A DNA stretch of 64,000 bases from Mycobacteriales bacterium (GTDB lineage: Bacteria > Actinomycetota > Actinomycetes > Mycobacteriales > QHCE01). Positions 17,592 to 25,784 of this stretch are shown here, piece by piece. Where the stretch lies: positions 61,226 to 125,225 of the forward strand of contig JABFVL010000050.1 of assembly GCA_013362805.1 (NCBI GenBank), written 5' to 3'. Numbering within the stretch: position 1 is the stretch's first letter; the number at the start of each line of letters is the position of its first letter. The translations under genes and the position numbers were made by a program. The notes beneath the pieces were generated by a model. That model was not told the origin of the DNA, searched no databases, and worked only from the letters and a program-made list of their open reading frames with translations.

Positions 17592-18452
17592 ATGCGGCAA
17601 TGTGGTTCCGTGTCGACAACAATGCCGCCTTCAAATCAGTCGCGGGGGGCACGTATAGCCTCGGCATGGCAGCGGTTTCCGCGCCGTGCGCTTGCCATCG
17701 AGGTCGCTGTGGTTCTAGGCCTGTTCGGTGTTTACCGCATGGGCCGGCACATGATAGATGGCCAGGTCAGCGAGGCGATGCGAAATGCCCAACATATTTG
17801 GCGGGCTGAAAGATTCTTGAGTTTGCCGAATGAGGAATCAATACAAACGTGGGCTCTCAGTTTTGACCACGTGGCTAAGCTCGCGAATATTTACTATCTG
17901 AGTGTGCATTTTCCGGCGACCGGTTTGATGCTCATTTGGCTGTTTTTGCAGCACCGTAGTTTTTATGGGCGGATCAGAACTGAATTGGCAATTTTGACGG
18001 GCTTGGGGCTCGTCATTCACATGTTGTATCCGCTGGCACCACCGCGATTGGTGCCAGGCGTCGAAATGACGGACACGATGAATGTTGTCGGACCTTCGGC
18101 GTATCCCGGCGGGACTGATGATGGGGTCGCCAATCAATTCGCGGCCATGCCGTCGCTTCACATTGGCTGGGCGGTGGTGGTTGCCTTGGCCATCTTCCGT
18201 GTTGTGCCAAGTCCGTGGCGTTGGTTGGCGTGGCTGCATCCCACGATCACGACGATTGTGGTGGTGATTACCGCAAACCATTATTGGCTTGATGGTCTCG
18301 TGGCTTTGGCGTTGCTACTGCTGTCAATTGGAACGGTACAAATCAGCGGTAGGCTTCGGAAACGCTATTTTGATAACCGTCCACCTGAGGTTGCTGAAAC
18401 TGTGCATATGAGCGAGCAAGTAGAGGCAATGGCCGGTGGAAGGCCGCGTTGA
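17592..18452 (+). CDS. PAP2-family membrane phosphatase/transferase
   Basis: A 286-residue polytopic membrane protein with about six membrane segments. The PAP2_3-type motifs are AMPSLHIGWA (about 187-196) and ANHYWLDG (about 235), giving the catalytic His pair. This subgroup includes inositol-phosphorylceramide synthase-like (AUR1) proteins; in actinobacteria its members are mostly uncharacterised lipid phosphate phosphatases or phosphotransferases. ATG 17592 is preceded by CTCAGG; ATG 17622 is an alternative without a ribosome site. The 180-bp gap before it is divergent from the acyltransferase gene. Confidence 0.87.
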   Translation: MRQCGSVSTTMPPSNQSRGARIASAWQRFPRRALAIEVAVVLGLFGVYRMGRHMIDGQVSEAMRNAQHIWRAERFLSLPNEESIQTWALSFDHVAKLANIYYLSVHFPATGLMLIWLFLQHRSFYGRIRTELAILTGLGLVIHMLYPLAPPRLVPGVEMTDTMNVVGPSAYPGGTDDGVANQFAAMPSLHIGWAVVVALAIFRVVPSPWRWLAWLHPTITTIVVVITANHYWLDGLVALALLLLSIGTVQISGRLRKRYFDNRPPEVAETVHMSEQVEAMAGGRPR

Positions 18453-18600
18453 CTTAGGGCTTCCCAGCCGCTGAGGTTAAGTCGATAATCCACATTATGT
18501 TAACTAGCGACTGAAGCAGGCGTGCCCGACCTGCGGAAACTCTCGCTGCACATCCTTGCGCGACCGGGATCTATCACAAAGGGCCGTTTATGCGAGTTTC

Positions 18601-19488
18601 CTAGCGTCGTACCCGAAATATGTTTGGCTGACTGCCCGCCTCTATGAGCCTGTCCTCTGCATTTCCTCGTTGACGACTGAGCCAATTGTGAACAGCCCCA
18701 GGGGCATCGATTTGTTCTGGCGAGCTTTTTTCTAGTGCGTGGATTTGAAGGTTTGTAGATGCGGCGTCTCGTACCGCGCTTTGCGCCTCGAGATATTGAC
18801 TCCATTTGCTGCTGGCAACAGCAGGCAGGGCGGGAAAGTTACGAGCAAGGAAAGTATCGGGATCCTCCGGCGATTCAATATCGTGCAACACGTTTCTATA
18901 GCTGGCCATACGAGAGTGATATGAGCCAGTTTGACCTTTCTGGCCGAAGAGATTCGTGAGCCATTCCGCACTAGCTCGTTGCAGGGACGGTGACCCGCGG
19001 TGTGTACCGGCATGCCAGGCCGCGTGGACCTCGTTCGCGAGAACCGCGAGCTCCCTGCGCAGATATTCCAAATCAGCTATTCGGGTCGAGCTATCGAAGT
19101 ACGCCTCAAGGTCAGAGCCTTCTTCAGGTCGGCCATATGCCTGCAAAGTATCTAGAATTTCCTCTTGCAAGGATTCAATTTCTTCCGCAACGCTATCGAT
19201 TCCATCTATCAGTTCTGGATTTTGAGCGCGCGCCTGTTTGTTAAGACCGAGCCGGAGTCCTTGGGTCATGCGTTTAACGAAGTACTGGCTTTGCGGCCGG
19301 TGCGGCATTTCCGGTGGAGCAGCATCGTAAGGCTCCCCCACAAATGGGGCTATGTCAGATTCGAATGCGACATTGATACTCGCCTCGAGTTCCCTTTTGG
19401 CGGCTAGTTCAAGGCGCGCCTTTTTGCTGTACAGGGGTGCGGATTTTTGCACCAACGCCTTAACGATTCTCCTGGTCAAATACAACAT
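18601..19488 (-). CDS. Hypothetical coiled-coil protein, 295 aa
   Basis: I do not recognise this protein. From ATG 19488 (MLYLTRRIVKALVQKS) it reads about 295 residues, predominantly helical and charged, with a probable coiled coil around SVAEEIESLQEEILDTLQ. A second helical stretch, DLEYLRRELAVLANEVHAAW, follows it. It has no signal peptide or membrane segment. The frame is open to a GTG at 19533, but no ribosome site is seen there. Codon use looks less GC-biased than in the neighbours, which would fit an accessory gene. It lies between a PAP2 gene and a secreted spore-associated protein gene with no obvious link to either. Confidence 0.65.
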   Translation of the reverse strand: MLYLTRRIVKALVQKSAPLYSKKARLELAAKRELEASINVAFESDIAPFVGEPYDAAPPEMPHRPQSQYFVKRMTQGLRLGLNKQARAQNPELIDGIDSVAEEIESLQEEILDTLQAYGRPEEGSDLEAYFDSSTRIADLEYLRRELAVLANEVHAAWHAGTHRGSPSLQRASAEWLTNLFGQKGQTGSYHSRMASYRNVLHDIESPEDPDTFLARNFPALPAVASSKWSQYLEAQSAVRDAASTNLQIHALEKSSPEQIDAPGAVHNWLSRQRGNAEDRLIEAGSQPNIFRVRR

Positions 19489-19675
19489 GATGTCATCCAG
19501 ATTTGCCGTGGGTGAACAGATCCATTGAAGCACGGGCGGGGCGCTCTATTCGACCAGACGAACGGGCGATATTTGGTTTCCGCAGAAGTAAGACACCATA
19601 GGCGCTGCCCCGAACGCGCACCTCATTCTTTATCCGCACTCTCGACGGATGTATCTGCATGAAGACAGGAATGCG

Positions 19676-19713
19676 ATGGTGGGCCACCTCCACAGTACGA
19701 GGTGGCCCACCAT
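19676..19713 (-). terminator. Strong hairpin terminator after the spore-associated protein gene
   Basis: A perfect 15-bp inverted repeat (19676-19690 with 19699-19713) encloses an 8-nt loop, 17 bp beyond the stop codon at 19730 on the minus strand. No long U-run follows, as is common for actinobacterial terminators. Confidence 0.75.
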
Positions 19714-19729
19714 TTCAAACATAGATGGA

Positions 19730-20170
19730 CTAGCTGCAGGCAACCCAGCCGCTGGAGCCTAGGTAGTCTCTGCTTGAGGTGACAATGCTGCCCCAGTACT
19801 TGACGCACTGGTTCGGGGCACTCAAGTAAATCGGGCCAGCGTAGGTCTTGAAGCTGCCACTTTGGTGCTTAGAGGCGTAGTCGCTCTGTCGCTCCATGTT
19901 GATCGAAGTTGTGTGGTAGGAGCCTGCCGTGCTGTTCTTAACGTTGACCGCACAGTTGTAGCCGCCGGCGTAGAGCAAATACATGGTGCCGGCCGTGCTC
20001 AAAGCTGTCTTATGCACGACGGAATATCCGCTTCCACACGCGCCTCTGGCTATGGATTGCATTTGTGAATCGGTGAGCGCGTAAGCGGGTTGGGCACCTA
20101 ATACCCCCGCCCCCGAGAGCACTGTTGTGATGGCGACAGCTAGTCCAAGTAAGCGTTGTTTCATTTTCAT
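19730..20170 (-). CDS. Secreted spore-associated protein-like protein
   Basis: A 146-residue exported protein. Residues 1-31 are a signal peptide (MKMKQ, hydrophobic core, then AQPAYA before LTDSQ). The mature part resembles Streptomyces spore-associated protein A (SapA): ACGSGYSVV, then GTMYLLYAGGYNCAVNVKN, a Tyr/Ser-rich stretch with YAGPIYL, and Cys residues near the C-terminus (QCVKYWG, WVACS) likely paired in disulfides. SapA coats aerial spores; its biochemical role is unknown. A GGAAGG ribosome site precedes the ATG. A CRP-like site lies upstream and a strong hairpin terminator follows, so it appears to be a single-gene unit. Confidence 0.8.
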   Translation of the reverse strand: MKMKQRLLGLAVAITTVLSGAGVLGAQPAYALTDSQMQSIARGACGSGYSVVHKTALSTAGTMYLLYAGGYNCAVNVKNSTAGSYHTTSINMERQSDYASKHQSGSFKTYAGPIYLSAPNQCVKYWGSIVTSSRDYLGSSGWVACS

Positions 20171-20194
20171 CGGAGAACCTTCCGCTCAACTTAA

Positions 20195-20208
20195 GTGATA
20201 GCCATCAC
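20195..20208. promoter_or_regulatory. CRP/GlxR-like dyad upstream of the spore-associated protein gene
   Basis: GTGA (20195-20198), six bases, then TCAC (20205-20208) is an exact match to the core of CRP-family sites. It lies 25 bp upstream of the start codon, so it is in the leader or overlaps the promoter. Single short matches of this kind can be chance. Confidence 0.4.
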
Positions 20209-20852
20209 AGTGGTCCCCGCGCTATCGAACCGTCAAGCGCGTGCCAAATAACCGTTTACTTTTGTTCTAGTCGTGTTTAAGTGCTGCCGAAAAAATCGGG
20301 ATAAACAGTTGCCTAAATATGGGCAATCGCGTCATTTAAAGCGGGCGTCTATATCGGAGTAACGTCCGAACTAAATCGGGTCAAAGATCGGATATGTAAT
20401 GACCAATGAGGTCAACTCATTCCCCGCTTCGGTAGATCTCTGTATGTAGCCGGTAGCTGACTTACTGTCGGTTGGTTAGTGGGCGCGCGAAGAGACTTGT
20501 CGAAAGCCTCAGTCATTCCTAGCTCGTCAGTAATTCCAAGGTGAAATGTGTTGACCAAAACGATGTGGGTGCGTTCGTGATCGCTTGGCGCGGCCGGGGG
20601 AAATACTGCCAAAGTAGATTTTTCGACACCACGGATGCTGACACATACGGCGGAACCTCTTCATCCCGAGTGAGAATCCCCGATGAGCTGCCCAAGCGCC
20701 CCGGTATGTACTTTGGTGTTTTGCTGCCCCTATATTCGGTAATACAGCAGCCACAACGCCCCCGTCCCCCCACCATCGCTAAGCCATCGCCAGGACGGGA
20801 AATCCCCTAGTCTTGCCCATATTCATTACCGGTGAGAAGGGAACGACTAAGC
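20209..20852. other. Gap with AT-richer DNA, at most one small gene
   Basis: Bases 20209-20400 are noticeably AT-richer than the rest of the window and contain no coding frame. They include several short ATCGGG and AATCGGG words (near 20297, 20351 and 20376) and a TCAAAGATCGGAT stretch. Overlapping frames on both strands occupy 20412-20810; only the plus-strand one at 20541 has a reasonable ribosome site and is listed separately. Confidence 0.3.
20541..20810 (+). CDS. Possible hypothetical protein, 89 aa
   Basis: An 89-residue frame starts at ATG 20541 behind AAGGTGAA and ends 42 bp before the NUDIX start. Its codon use is acceptable, with a short hydrophobic stretch (MYFGVLLPLYSVI) and a proline-rich tail, but no family is recognised. 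A competing frame on the minus strand (20412-20612) is similarly plausible, so it is possible that neither is real. Confidence 0.25.
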   Translation: MKCVDQNDVGAFVIAWRGRGKYCQSRFFDTTDADTYGGTSSSRVRIPDELPKRPGMYFGVLLPLYSVIQQPQRPRPPTIAKPSPGREIP

Positions 20853-21389
20853 GTGAGCATCGAGCCGCAGCATATTCAAGTCATCGTGCATGACTTTCTT
20901 CAACAACATCCGGCGGCATCAACCCACCTCACGCCGCTGATGTCATTGCTTGCCGCTGGCGGCGAGGTCACATCGCGTCACCACCGACCCGGGCATGTCA
21001 CCTGCAGTGCGGCGGTCCTTGACCCTGACGACAATGTTCTCATGATCAAGCACAACATTTTGAACAGATGGCTACTGCCAGGCGGACATTGCGAGGAGCA
21101 CGACACCACCCTGCTCGATGCCGCGCTAAGAGAGCTCACAGAGGAAACGGGTCTGCTTCCCGAGCAACTCTCCCCCAGCCTCGAGTGGGAACATGCGGTC
21201 ATCGATATTGATCTACACAACGTTCCCGCTAACCCAAGCAGAAACGAACCCGCGCACTGGCATGCGGATTTTCGCCATATGTTTCGGGTAGATGCGCGCA
21301 TAGACATTGATTTGCAACTGGAAGAAGTGAGCGCAGCTGCCTGGCGACCAATGCCAGACACGTGGCTGAGCCGATACTTGTGCCCCTAA
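20853..21389 (+). CDS. NUDIX hydrolase
   Basis: NUDIX proteins hydrolyse nucleoside diphosphates linked to another moiety. This 178-residue member has the box GGHCEEHDTTLLDAALRE followed by LTEETGL (about residues 82-106), a variant spacing found in actinobacterial NUDIX proteins; the metal-binding REXXEE core is intact. An N-terminal helical extension of about 45 residues precedes the fold. GTG 20853 is chosen because AAGGGAACG lies just upstream; the frame also opens at GTG 20832. The 3' end overlaps the convergent methyltransferase gene by 4 bp. The substrate is unknown. Confidence 0.9.
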   Translation: MSIEPQHIQVIVHDFLQQHPAASTHLTPLMSLLAAGGEVTSRHHRPGHVTCSAAVLDPDDNVLMIKHNILNRWLLPGGHCEEHDTTLLDAALRELTEETGLLPEQLSPSLEWEHAVIDIDLHNVPANPSRNEPAHWHADFRHMFRVDARIDIDLQLEEVSAAAWRPMPDTWLSRYLCP

Positions 21390-22159
21390 CCTGGAATGCG
21401 AGCGAATACCACAGTGCCGTCCAGTTCGGGCTCATGGATCGCATGTGGACGCATTCGGTTGGAAACAAACAATTCTTGAGTACTCGCAACCAGACAATCG
21501 CTGGTTTCGATCAGAATGAAGCCTCCGGGGGCTAGCCACAGTGCGGCATCGCGCAAGATACGTCGTTGAATGTCCACACCATCGACACCACCATCGAGCG
21601 CTACTCGTGCCTCATGCAAGCGAGCTTCTGGGGGTAGAAGTTCCATCGCACCACTTGGCACATAGGGAGCGTTCGCTACCAGCACGTTTATCGCATTTTC
21701 GAGCGCATGGGGCAACGGTTGATACAGGTCACCGTCGTAGATTCGCGCGTTCGAGCCAGCCAGGTTGCGGCGAGCGCAGGCGGTGGCCGCTGGATCAATG
21801 TCCACTGCGTGTACCGCGATATCGGGATGCGCACTAGCAACCGCTACGGACACCGCCGCCGAACCGCAGCACAATTCCAGGATGGTGTCCCCTTTAGCGG
21901 TGAGTTGGCTGGCATGACGTGCGAGCAGCTCCGTGCGACGCCTAGGCACGAACACTCCAGGGTCAACGGAGACACGCATGCCGGCGAATTGTGCCCAGCC
22001 AAGGATGTGTTCCAGGGGTAGCCCGGCAACTCGTTGCTGAACCATGTGTGCGAGCCGGCGCGAGTCGCTTGTTGACGCAACGAGCAGGGCCGCTTCTTCG
22101 TCCGCGAATACGCAGCCCGCGGCGCGCAGCGTGGTAGTGATAGTTGACGTTGTAGTCAT
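21386..22159 (-). CDS. PrmC-related putative protein-(glutamine-N5) methyltransferase
   Basis: A 257-residue SAM-dependent methyltransferase. The N-terminal helical part contains RVAGLPLEHILGWAQFAG and VFVPRRRTELL as in PrmC/HemK; motif I is ILELCCGSAAVSVAVA and the catalytic motif is NAPYVPS instead of NPPY. This NAPY subgroup is the PrmC-related actinobacterial family of unknown substrate, distinct from the release-factor enzyme PrmC. The start is ATG 22159. The ribosome site GAGAGG lies inside the 3' arm of a hairpin, and a short leader peptide frame precedes it, so translation is likely regulated. Confidence 0.85.
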   Translation of the reverse strand: MTTTSTITTTLRAAGCVFADEEAALLVASTSDSRRLAHMVQQRVAGLPLEHILGWAQFAGMRVSVDPGVFVPRRRTELLARHASQLTAKGDTILELCCGSAAVSVAVASAHPDIAVHAVDIDPAATACARRNLAGSNARIYDGDLYQPLPHALENAINVLVANAPYVPSGAMELLPPEARLHEARVALDGGVDGVDIQRRILRDAALWLAPGGFILIETSDCLVASTQELFVSNRMRPHAIHEPELDGTVVFARIPG

Positions 22160-22228
22160 GAGAGCCTCTCGGATATTCCGAGGGCGCTCTCCGCAATTTC
22201 CTTATATTGCCCTTGAGTGAGAGCGCCC
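22160..22228 (-). promoter_or_regulatory. Putative attenuator with two competing hairpins covering the ribosome site
   Basis: Three segments of the minus-strand leader can pair in two exclusive ways. Segment 1 (GGGCGCTCTC, 22228-22219) is perfectly complementary to segment 2 (GAGAGCGCCC, 22191-22182), loop 27 nt. Segment 2 can instead pair with segment 3, the bases just before the ATG (about 12 bp, one bulge, one mismatch, 5-nt loop), which holds the GAGAGG ribosome site. Segment 1 lies inside a short leader reading frame, so ribosome position on that frame would choose between the two folds. This is inference from sequence only. Confidence 0.55.
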
Positions 22229-22246
22229 GTGCTGACCTGCGGTCAT
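22202..22246 (-). CDS. Putative leader peptide, 14 aa
   Basis: ATG 22246 is preceded by a perfect AGGAGG, ten bases away, and the frame reads MTAGQHGRSHSRAI before TAA 22202, 43 bp upstream of the methyltransferase ATG. The peptide spans segment 1 of the competing hairpins. A strong ribosome site followed by such a short frame in a structured leader is typical of translation-attenuation control. Confidence 0.5.
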   Translation of the reverse strand: MTAGQHGRSHSRAI

Positions 22247-22329
22247 GGGGGTCTCACCTCCTAAGTTGCAATGCTGAATTTCAGCGCACGGAGCCTAACA
22301 CGACGTGGTCGGTTCTCGCGATGTGTGCC

Positions 22330-23421
22330 CTATTGAGCGGCGAGCTCTTCACCAATTGCCGCGGAGAAGGCATCGATGTCGGCTTCGGTGGTGTCAAAAG
22401 CTGTCATCCACCGCACGGCCCCGGTGTTTTCGTCCCAGGTGTAAAAGCGGAAGCGCTTTTGCAGACGTTCAGTGACAGCTTTGGGCAAAGTGGCGAACAC
22501 GGCATTGGCCTGCACGGGATAGAGCACCTCCACCTGCTCGTATGCGTTGACGGCATCGCTGAGCCTTTTTGCCAGCGCGTTGGCGTGGTTGGCGCTGCGC
22601 AGCCACAGGTCTCCGGCGAGCAAGGCTTCGAATTGCACGGCCAGGAAGCGGGTTTTGGATGGCAACTGCATGGACGCTTTGTGAAGGAATTCCAAGCCTC
22701 GGGTCGCGGTGGGATTCAATACCACTATCGCTTCGGCGAGCATCAGCCCGTTTTTCGTTCCGCCGAAGGTGAGAATATCTACTCCCACATCTGTGGTGAA
22801 CGCGTGAAGTGGGAGTCCCAACGTCGCAGCGGCGTTAGCCAAGCGGGCGCCATCTAGGTGGACTCGCAGGCCGTGTTCATGCGCTCGGTCACAAATCGCG
22901 GCGATTTCCTCCGGCGTGTAGCAAGTGCCTAGTTCGGTGGTCTGAGTGATCGAGACGACTTGGGGTTGGGCCCGGTGTGGGTCGCCAAAGCCCCAGGCTT
23001 GGCGGTCGATGAGTTCAGGGGTGAGTTTGCCGTTTTCCCCGGGCACGGTGAGCAGTTTGAGTCCGCCTACGCGTTCGGGCGCGCCATTCTCGTCGCAGTT
23101 AATGTGTGAGGTGTCCGCGGCGATGACGGCTCCCCACCGATCGGTAACGGCTTGAAGTGCCACAACGTTCGCGCCGGTGCCGTTGAGCACCAGGTGAGTG
23201 TGCGCCTGAGGGCCAAAGTGTTGTTTGAAAATGTCTTGCAGGTGTTCGCTGTAGGCGTCCTCACCGTAGGAGGTTTGGTGGCCGCCATTGGCCAAAGCCA
23301 GTGCTTCAAGGACTTCTGGATGCATGCCGGCGTAGTTATCGCTGGCAAAGCCCCGAAGGGTGGTGTCGTGCCGCCGTTGCGCATCGGTGGGCTGTGGGGT
23401 TTGGGGCATCAACGTCGTCAT
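22330..23421 (-). CDS. Threonine aldolase / beta-eliminating lyase family, PLP-dependent
   Basis: A 363-residue fold-type I PLP enzyme of the low-specificity threonine aldolase family, which cleaves L-threonine or L-allo-threonine to glycine and acetaldehyde. Seen are FASDNYAGMHPEV near the N-terminus, the cofactor Asp in VHLDGARLANA and the Schiff-base lysine in FGGTKNG (about residue 228). Length is normal (about 340-370). It is downstream of a GNAT gene (53-bp gap, same strand), and the glycine it makes could feed the glycine-cleavage system encoded elsewhere in the window, though no operon links them. Confidence 0.9.
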   Translation of the reverse strand: MTTLMPQTPQPTDAQRRHDTTLRGFASDNYAGMHPEVLEALALANGGHQTSYGEDAYSEHLQDIFKQHFGPQAHTHLVLNGTGANVVALQAVTDRWGAVIAADTSHINCDENGAPERVGGLKLLTVPGENGKLTPELIDRQAWGFGDPHRAQPQVVSITQTTELGTCYTPEEIAAICDRAHEHGLRVHLDGARLANAAATLGLPLHAFTTDVGVDILTFGGTKNGLMLAEAIVVLNPTATRGLEFLHKASMQLPSKTRFLAVQFEALLAGDLWLRSANHANALAKRLSDAVNAYEQVEVLYPVQANAVFATLPKAVTERLQKRFRFYTWDENTGAVRWMTAFDTTEADIDAFSAAIGEELAAQ

Positions 23422-23474
23422 ATTTCCGATGGTAATCAGGCGCTAGATGACGCCGTTTACCGGGAGGTGAGCCG

Positions 23475-24059
23475 TCATGAGCGCAATTTGGCCAGCAATG
23501 CGTCGCGCACCCGCGGCCACTCCTCGCCGATGACCGAGTAGACGACGGTGTCTCGGTGGGTGCCGTTGGGCAGCAGGCGATGGGAGCGAAGTAGTCCTTC
23601 CTTTTTTGCGCCAAGTCGCTCGATGGCCCGTTGCGATGTGGTGTTTCGGGCATCAGTGTGCCAGCCCACTCGCACAGCGTCGAGCTCGTCGAATGCCCGG
23701 GTGAGCAGCATAAGTTTTGCTTCGGTGTTGATGCCGGTTCGCTGTGCCGCGGGGGAAAGCCAGGTGTAGCCGATGTATAGCGAGCGATGTTCGGGTTCGA
23801 TTTCGTAGTACGAGGTAGTGCCGATGGTTTTGCCGGTGGCGGTGTTTATCTGTGCCCAAGCGACGCGGTCCACCTGCGTAAGGGCCTTGTGAATCGACTC
23901 GCGCATATCTTCCACAGTTCTGGGCTGTGAGCTGCTGAGATACGTCCACATGTCTGGGTCTTGCGCGGCCTCGTGTAGCTCGTCGGCGTGCTCAAGTGAG
24001 AGCGGTTCGAGCCGCACATGGCGTCCGGTGAGGGTGGGGGCGTCAAACCAGATGTGCAT
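23475..24059 (-). CDS. GNAT family N-acetyltransferase (RimJ/RimL-like)
   Basis: A 194-residue acetyltransferase of the RimJ/RimL subgroup, which acetylates protein N-termini or small amines using acetyl-CoA. It starts MHIWFDAPTLTGRHVRLEPL, has the central strand WAQINTATGKTIGTTSYYEIEPEHRSL split over the core, the TWLSPAAQRTGINTEAKLML acetyl-CoA segment and the conserved RVGWHTDARNTTSQRAIERLG. The C-terminal DTVVYSVIGEEWP is also typical. It begins 9 bp after the RarD stop codon, so the two are probably co-transcribed. The substrate is unknown. Confidence 0.9.
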   Translation of the reverse strand: MHIWFDAPTLTGRHVRLEPLSLEHADELHEAAQDPDMWTYLSSSQPRTVEDMRESIHKALTQVDRVAWAQINTATGKTIGTTSYYEIEPEHRSLYIGYTWLSPAAQRTGINTEAKLMLLTRAFDELDAVRVGWHTDARNTTSQRAIERLGAKKEGLLRSHRLLPNGTHRDTVVYSVIGEEWPRVRDALLAKLRS

Positions 24060-24068
24060 GGGTCGAGC

Positions 24069-24980
24069 TTATGTTCCCTTTGTTGGGCTTGCCAGGTTCT
24101 TCGGCGTGGTTCGCTCCCGCATTGAATCGGTGACAAATATCGATAGCGCACAGCCGATGAGCGCTAGACAGAGCCATTGCACGCCACTGACGGCTTCTCC
24201 CCCGATGGTGATGCCGATGAGTAGCTGAAGACTGGGGTTGAGATATTGCAGAATTCCAACTGTTGCCAGCGGTGCGATATTGATGGCTGCGGCATTCGCT
24301 ACCAGTGGCACGGTAGTTACCAGGCCAGAGGTCGCGATTAAAGCCACAGTCTTCCAGGAATGGGCGGCGACTGTCTGCTGCCCCGTTGCGGAAAGCCAGT
24401 ACAAGAAAATCAGCGCGGGCCCGCACATAAGCAGACCTTCAAGGGTAAATCCGGTCAGCGCTGGGAGGGCCGCATGCTTTTTAATGACCGCGTAGGTGGC
24501 CGTTAACACGCATATCGTCAAAGCGATCCAGGGTGGTTGCCCATAACTGATGGCAAGTATCAGAGTGGCGACTATTGCCAATGCGGCGGCCGCCCATTGC
24601 CAGGTACCTAGCCGTTCCCGAAACAGTAGGACGCTCAGGGCTGCTGTCATTAGTGGAATGAGATAAAGCCCGAGTGAGCTCTGGACCACTTGGTGGCTGC
24701 TTATCGCGTAGATGTAAGTGCCAGCACTTATGGCCAGACACAGTGCCGCGAGGGACGAGTAGAGGAGCGCTTGTCGATTTCGCAGGAGCGCCAGAAGTTC
24801 TGGAGCGCGGCCTAGTGCGAAGGCGACGATCAGACATGTCAATGCCGCCCATACGAACCGATGAGCGAGCAGTTCAACTGGCTTACTAGCCGCGAATAGC
24901 GGCCAGTACAAAACCTGTAGGCCCCACGTGGTGTTCGCCAATAAACACAGCCCAATGCCGGGCGTGGCTGGTGAGGGCAT
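24069..24980 (-). CDS. rarD: EamA family transporter, RarD type
   Basis: A 303-residue membrane protein with ten predicted membrane helices made from two EamA repeats. The start GIGLCLLANTTWGLQVLYWP and SSLGLYLIPLMTAALSVLLF are characteristic of the RarD branch; E. coli RarD was named for chloramphenicol sensitivity, and its substrate is uncertain. The basic C-terminus lies in the cytoplasm. It is divergent from the PIG-L gene (60-bp intergenic region) and heads a probable operon with the GNAT gene and perhaps the aldolase. Confidence 0.88.
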   Translation of the reverse strand: MPSPATPGIGLCLLANTTWGLQVLYWPLFAASKPVELLAHRFVWAALTCLIVAFALGRAPELLALLRNRQALLYSSLAALCLAISAGTYIYAISSHQVVQSSLGLYLIPLMTAALSVLLFRERLGTWQWAAAALAIVATLILAISYGQPPWIALTICVLTATYAVIKKHAALPALTGFTLEGLLMCGPALIFLYWLSATGQQTVAAHSWKTVALIATSGLVTTVPLVANAAAINIAPLATVGILQYLNPSLQLLIGITIGGEAVSGVQWLCLALIGCALSIFVTDSMRERTTPKNLASPTKGT

Positions 24981-25040
24981 AGTTCATTGTGCCAACGGTA
25001 ATGTGAACACGTCTCACCAATGGGCATAGGAGTAGCAGAA

Positions 25041-25760
25041 ATGTCGGATCAGCTTGACCCATTTCCCGCCGACTGGTCACGGGCATTGGCGGTGGTCGCC
25101 CACCCTGATGATCTCGAATATGGAGCCGCCGGTGCGATCGCGCAGTGGACGGCACAGGATCGAACAGTCGCCTATCTTCTTGCATCTCAAGGCGAGGCCG
25201 GGATCGATTCGATTGCTCCGGCGCAGGCTGGGCCGCTACGGGTGGCTGAGCAGCGCGCCAGTGCCGCGATTGTCGGCGTGGGGGACGTGGAGTTTTTGAA
25301 CTATCCGGACGGCCTGATTGAACGAACCGTTAGTTTGCGCGGCGACATCGCCCGTGCGATTCGACGTCACCGTCCGGATCTGGTGGTGACCATCAATCAT
25401 CACCCCACATGGGGCCCAGGATTTTTGAACCAGTCCGATCACATCAATGTCGGTAGCGCCGTGTTTGACGCTGTGCGCGATGCCGCCAATCGTTGGCTGT
25501 TCCCCGAACCTGGAATTGAACCTTGGAGTGGCGTTCGATGGGTGGCTGTTGCGGGTTCACCGCAGCCCACTCACGCGGTAAACATCGATGACACCATCGA
25601 GTTGGCGGTAGCTTCACTGGAGGCTCATCGCGAATACCTGCTGGGCTTGGGTGATCACCCGATGGCGCGAGCAGAGGAGTTCTTGCGTCAGTTCGCCGAA
25701 CAGACTGGTGAGAGGTTTGGTGGCGGCCTCGCTACTAGCTTCGAAGTTGTCCCGATGTAA
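25041..25760 (+). CDS. PIG-L family deacetylase
   Basis: A 239-residue zinc-dependent N-deacetylase of the PIG-L/MshB family. The metal-binding AHPDD (about residues 19-23), the middle segment QGEAGIDS and the third ligand in QSDHINVG are visible. Relatives deacetylate GlcNAc-Ins (MshB, Mca in mycothiol metabolism) or other GlcNAc derivatives. It lacks the longer C-terminus of MshB, so the substrate is open. ATG 25041 is preceded by AGGAG; an ATG at 25020 in frame would place that ribosome site inside the gene. The Smr-domain gene follows after 24 bp. Confidence 0.88.
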   Translation: MSDQLDPFPADWSRALAVVAHPDDLEYGAAGAIAQWTAQDRTVAYLLASQGEAGIDSIAPAQAGPLRVAEQRASAAIVGVGDVEFLNYPDGLIERTVSLRGDIARAIRRHRPDLVVTINHHPTWGPGFLNQSDHINVGSAVFDAVRDAANRWLFPEPGIEPWSGVRWVAVAGSPQPTHAVNIDDTIELAVASLEAHREYLLGLGDHPMARAEEFLRQFAEQTGERFGGGLATSFEVVPM

Positions 25761-25784
25761 CCGGCGTGACGTACCGTGTGAGGT

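Noticed and set aside
20412..20612. Minus-strand 66-codon frame in the gap before the NUDIX gene
   Set aside because: No ribosome site and no recognised family; it overlaps a competing plus-strand frame, so I kept only the latter at low confidence.
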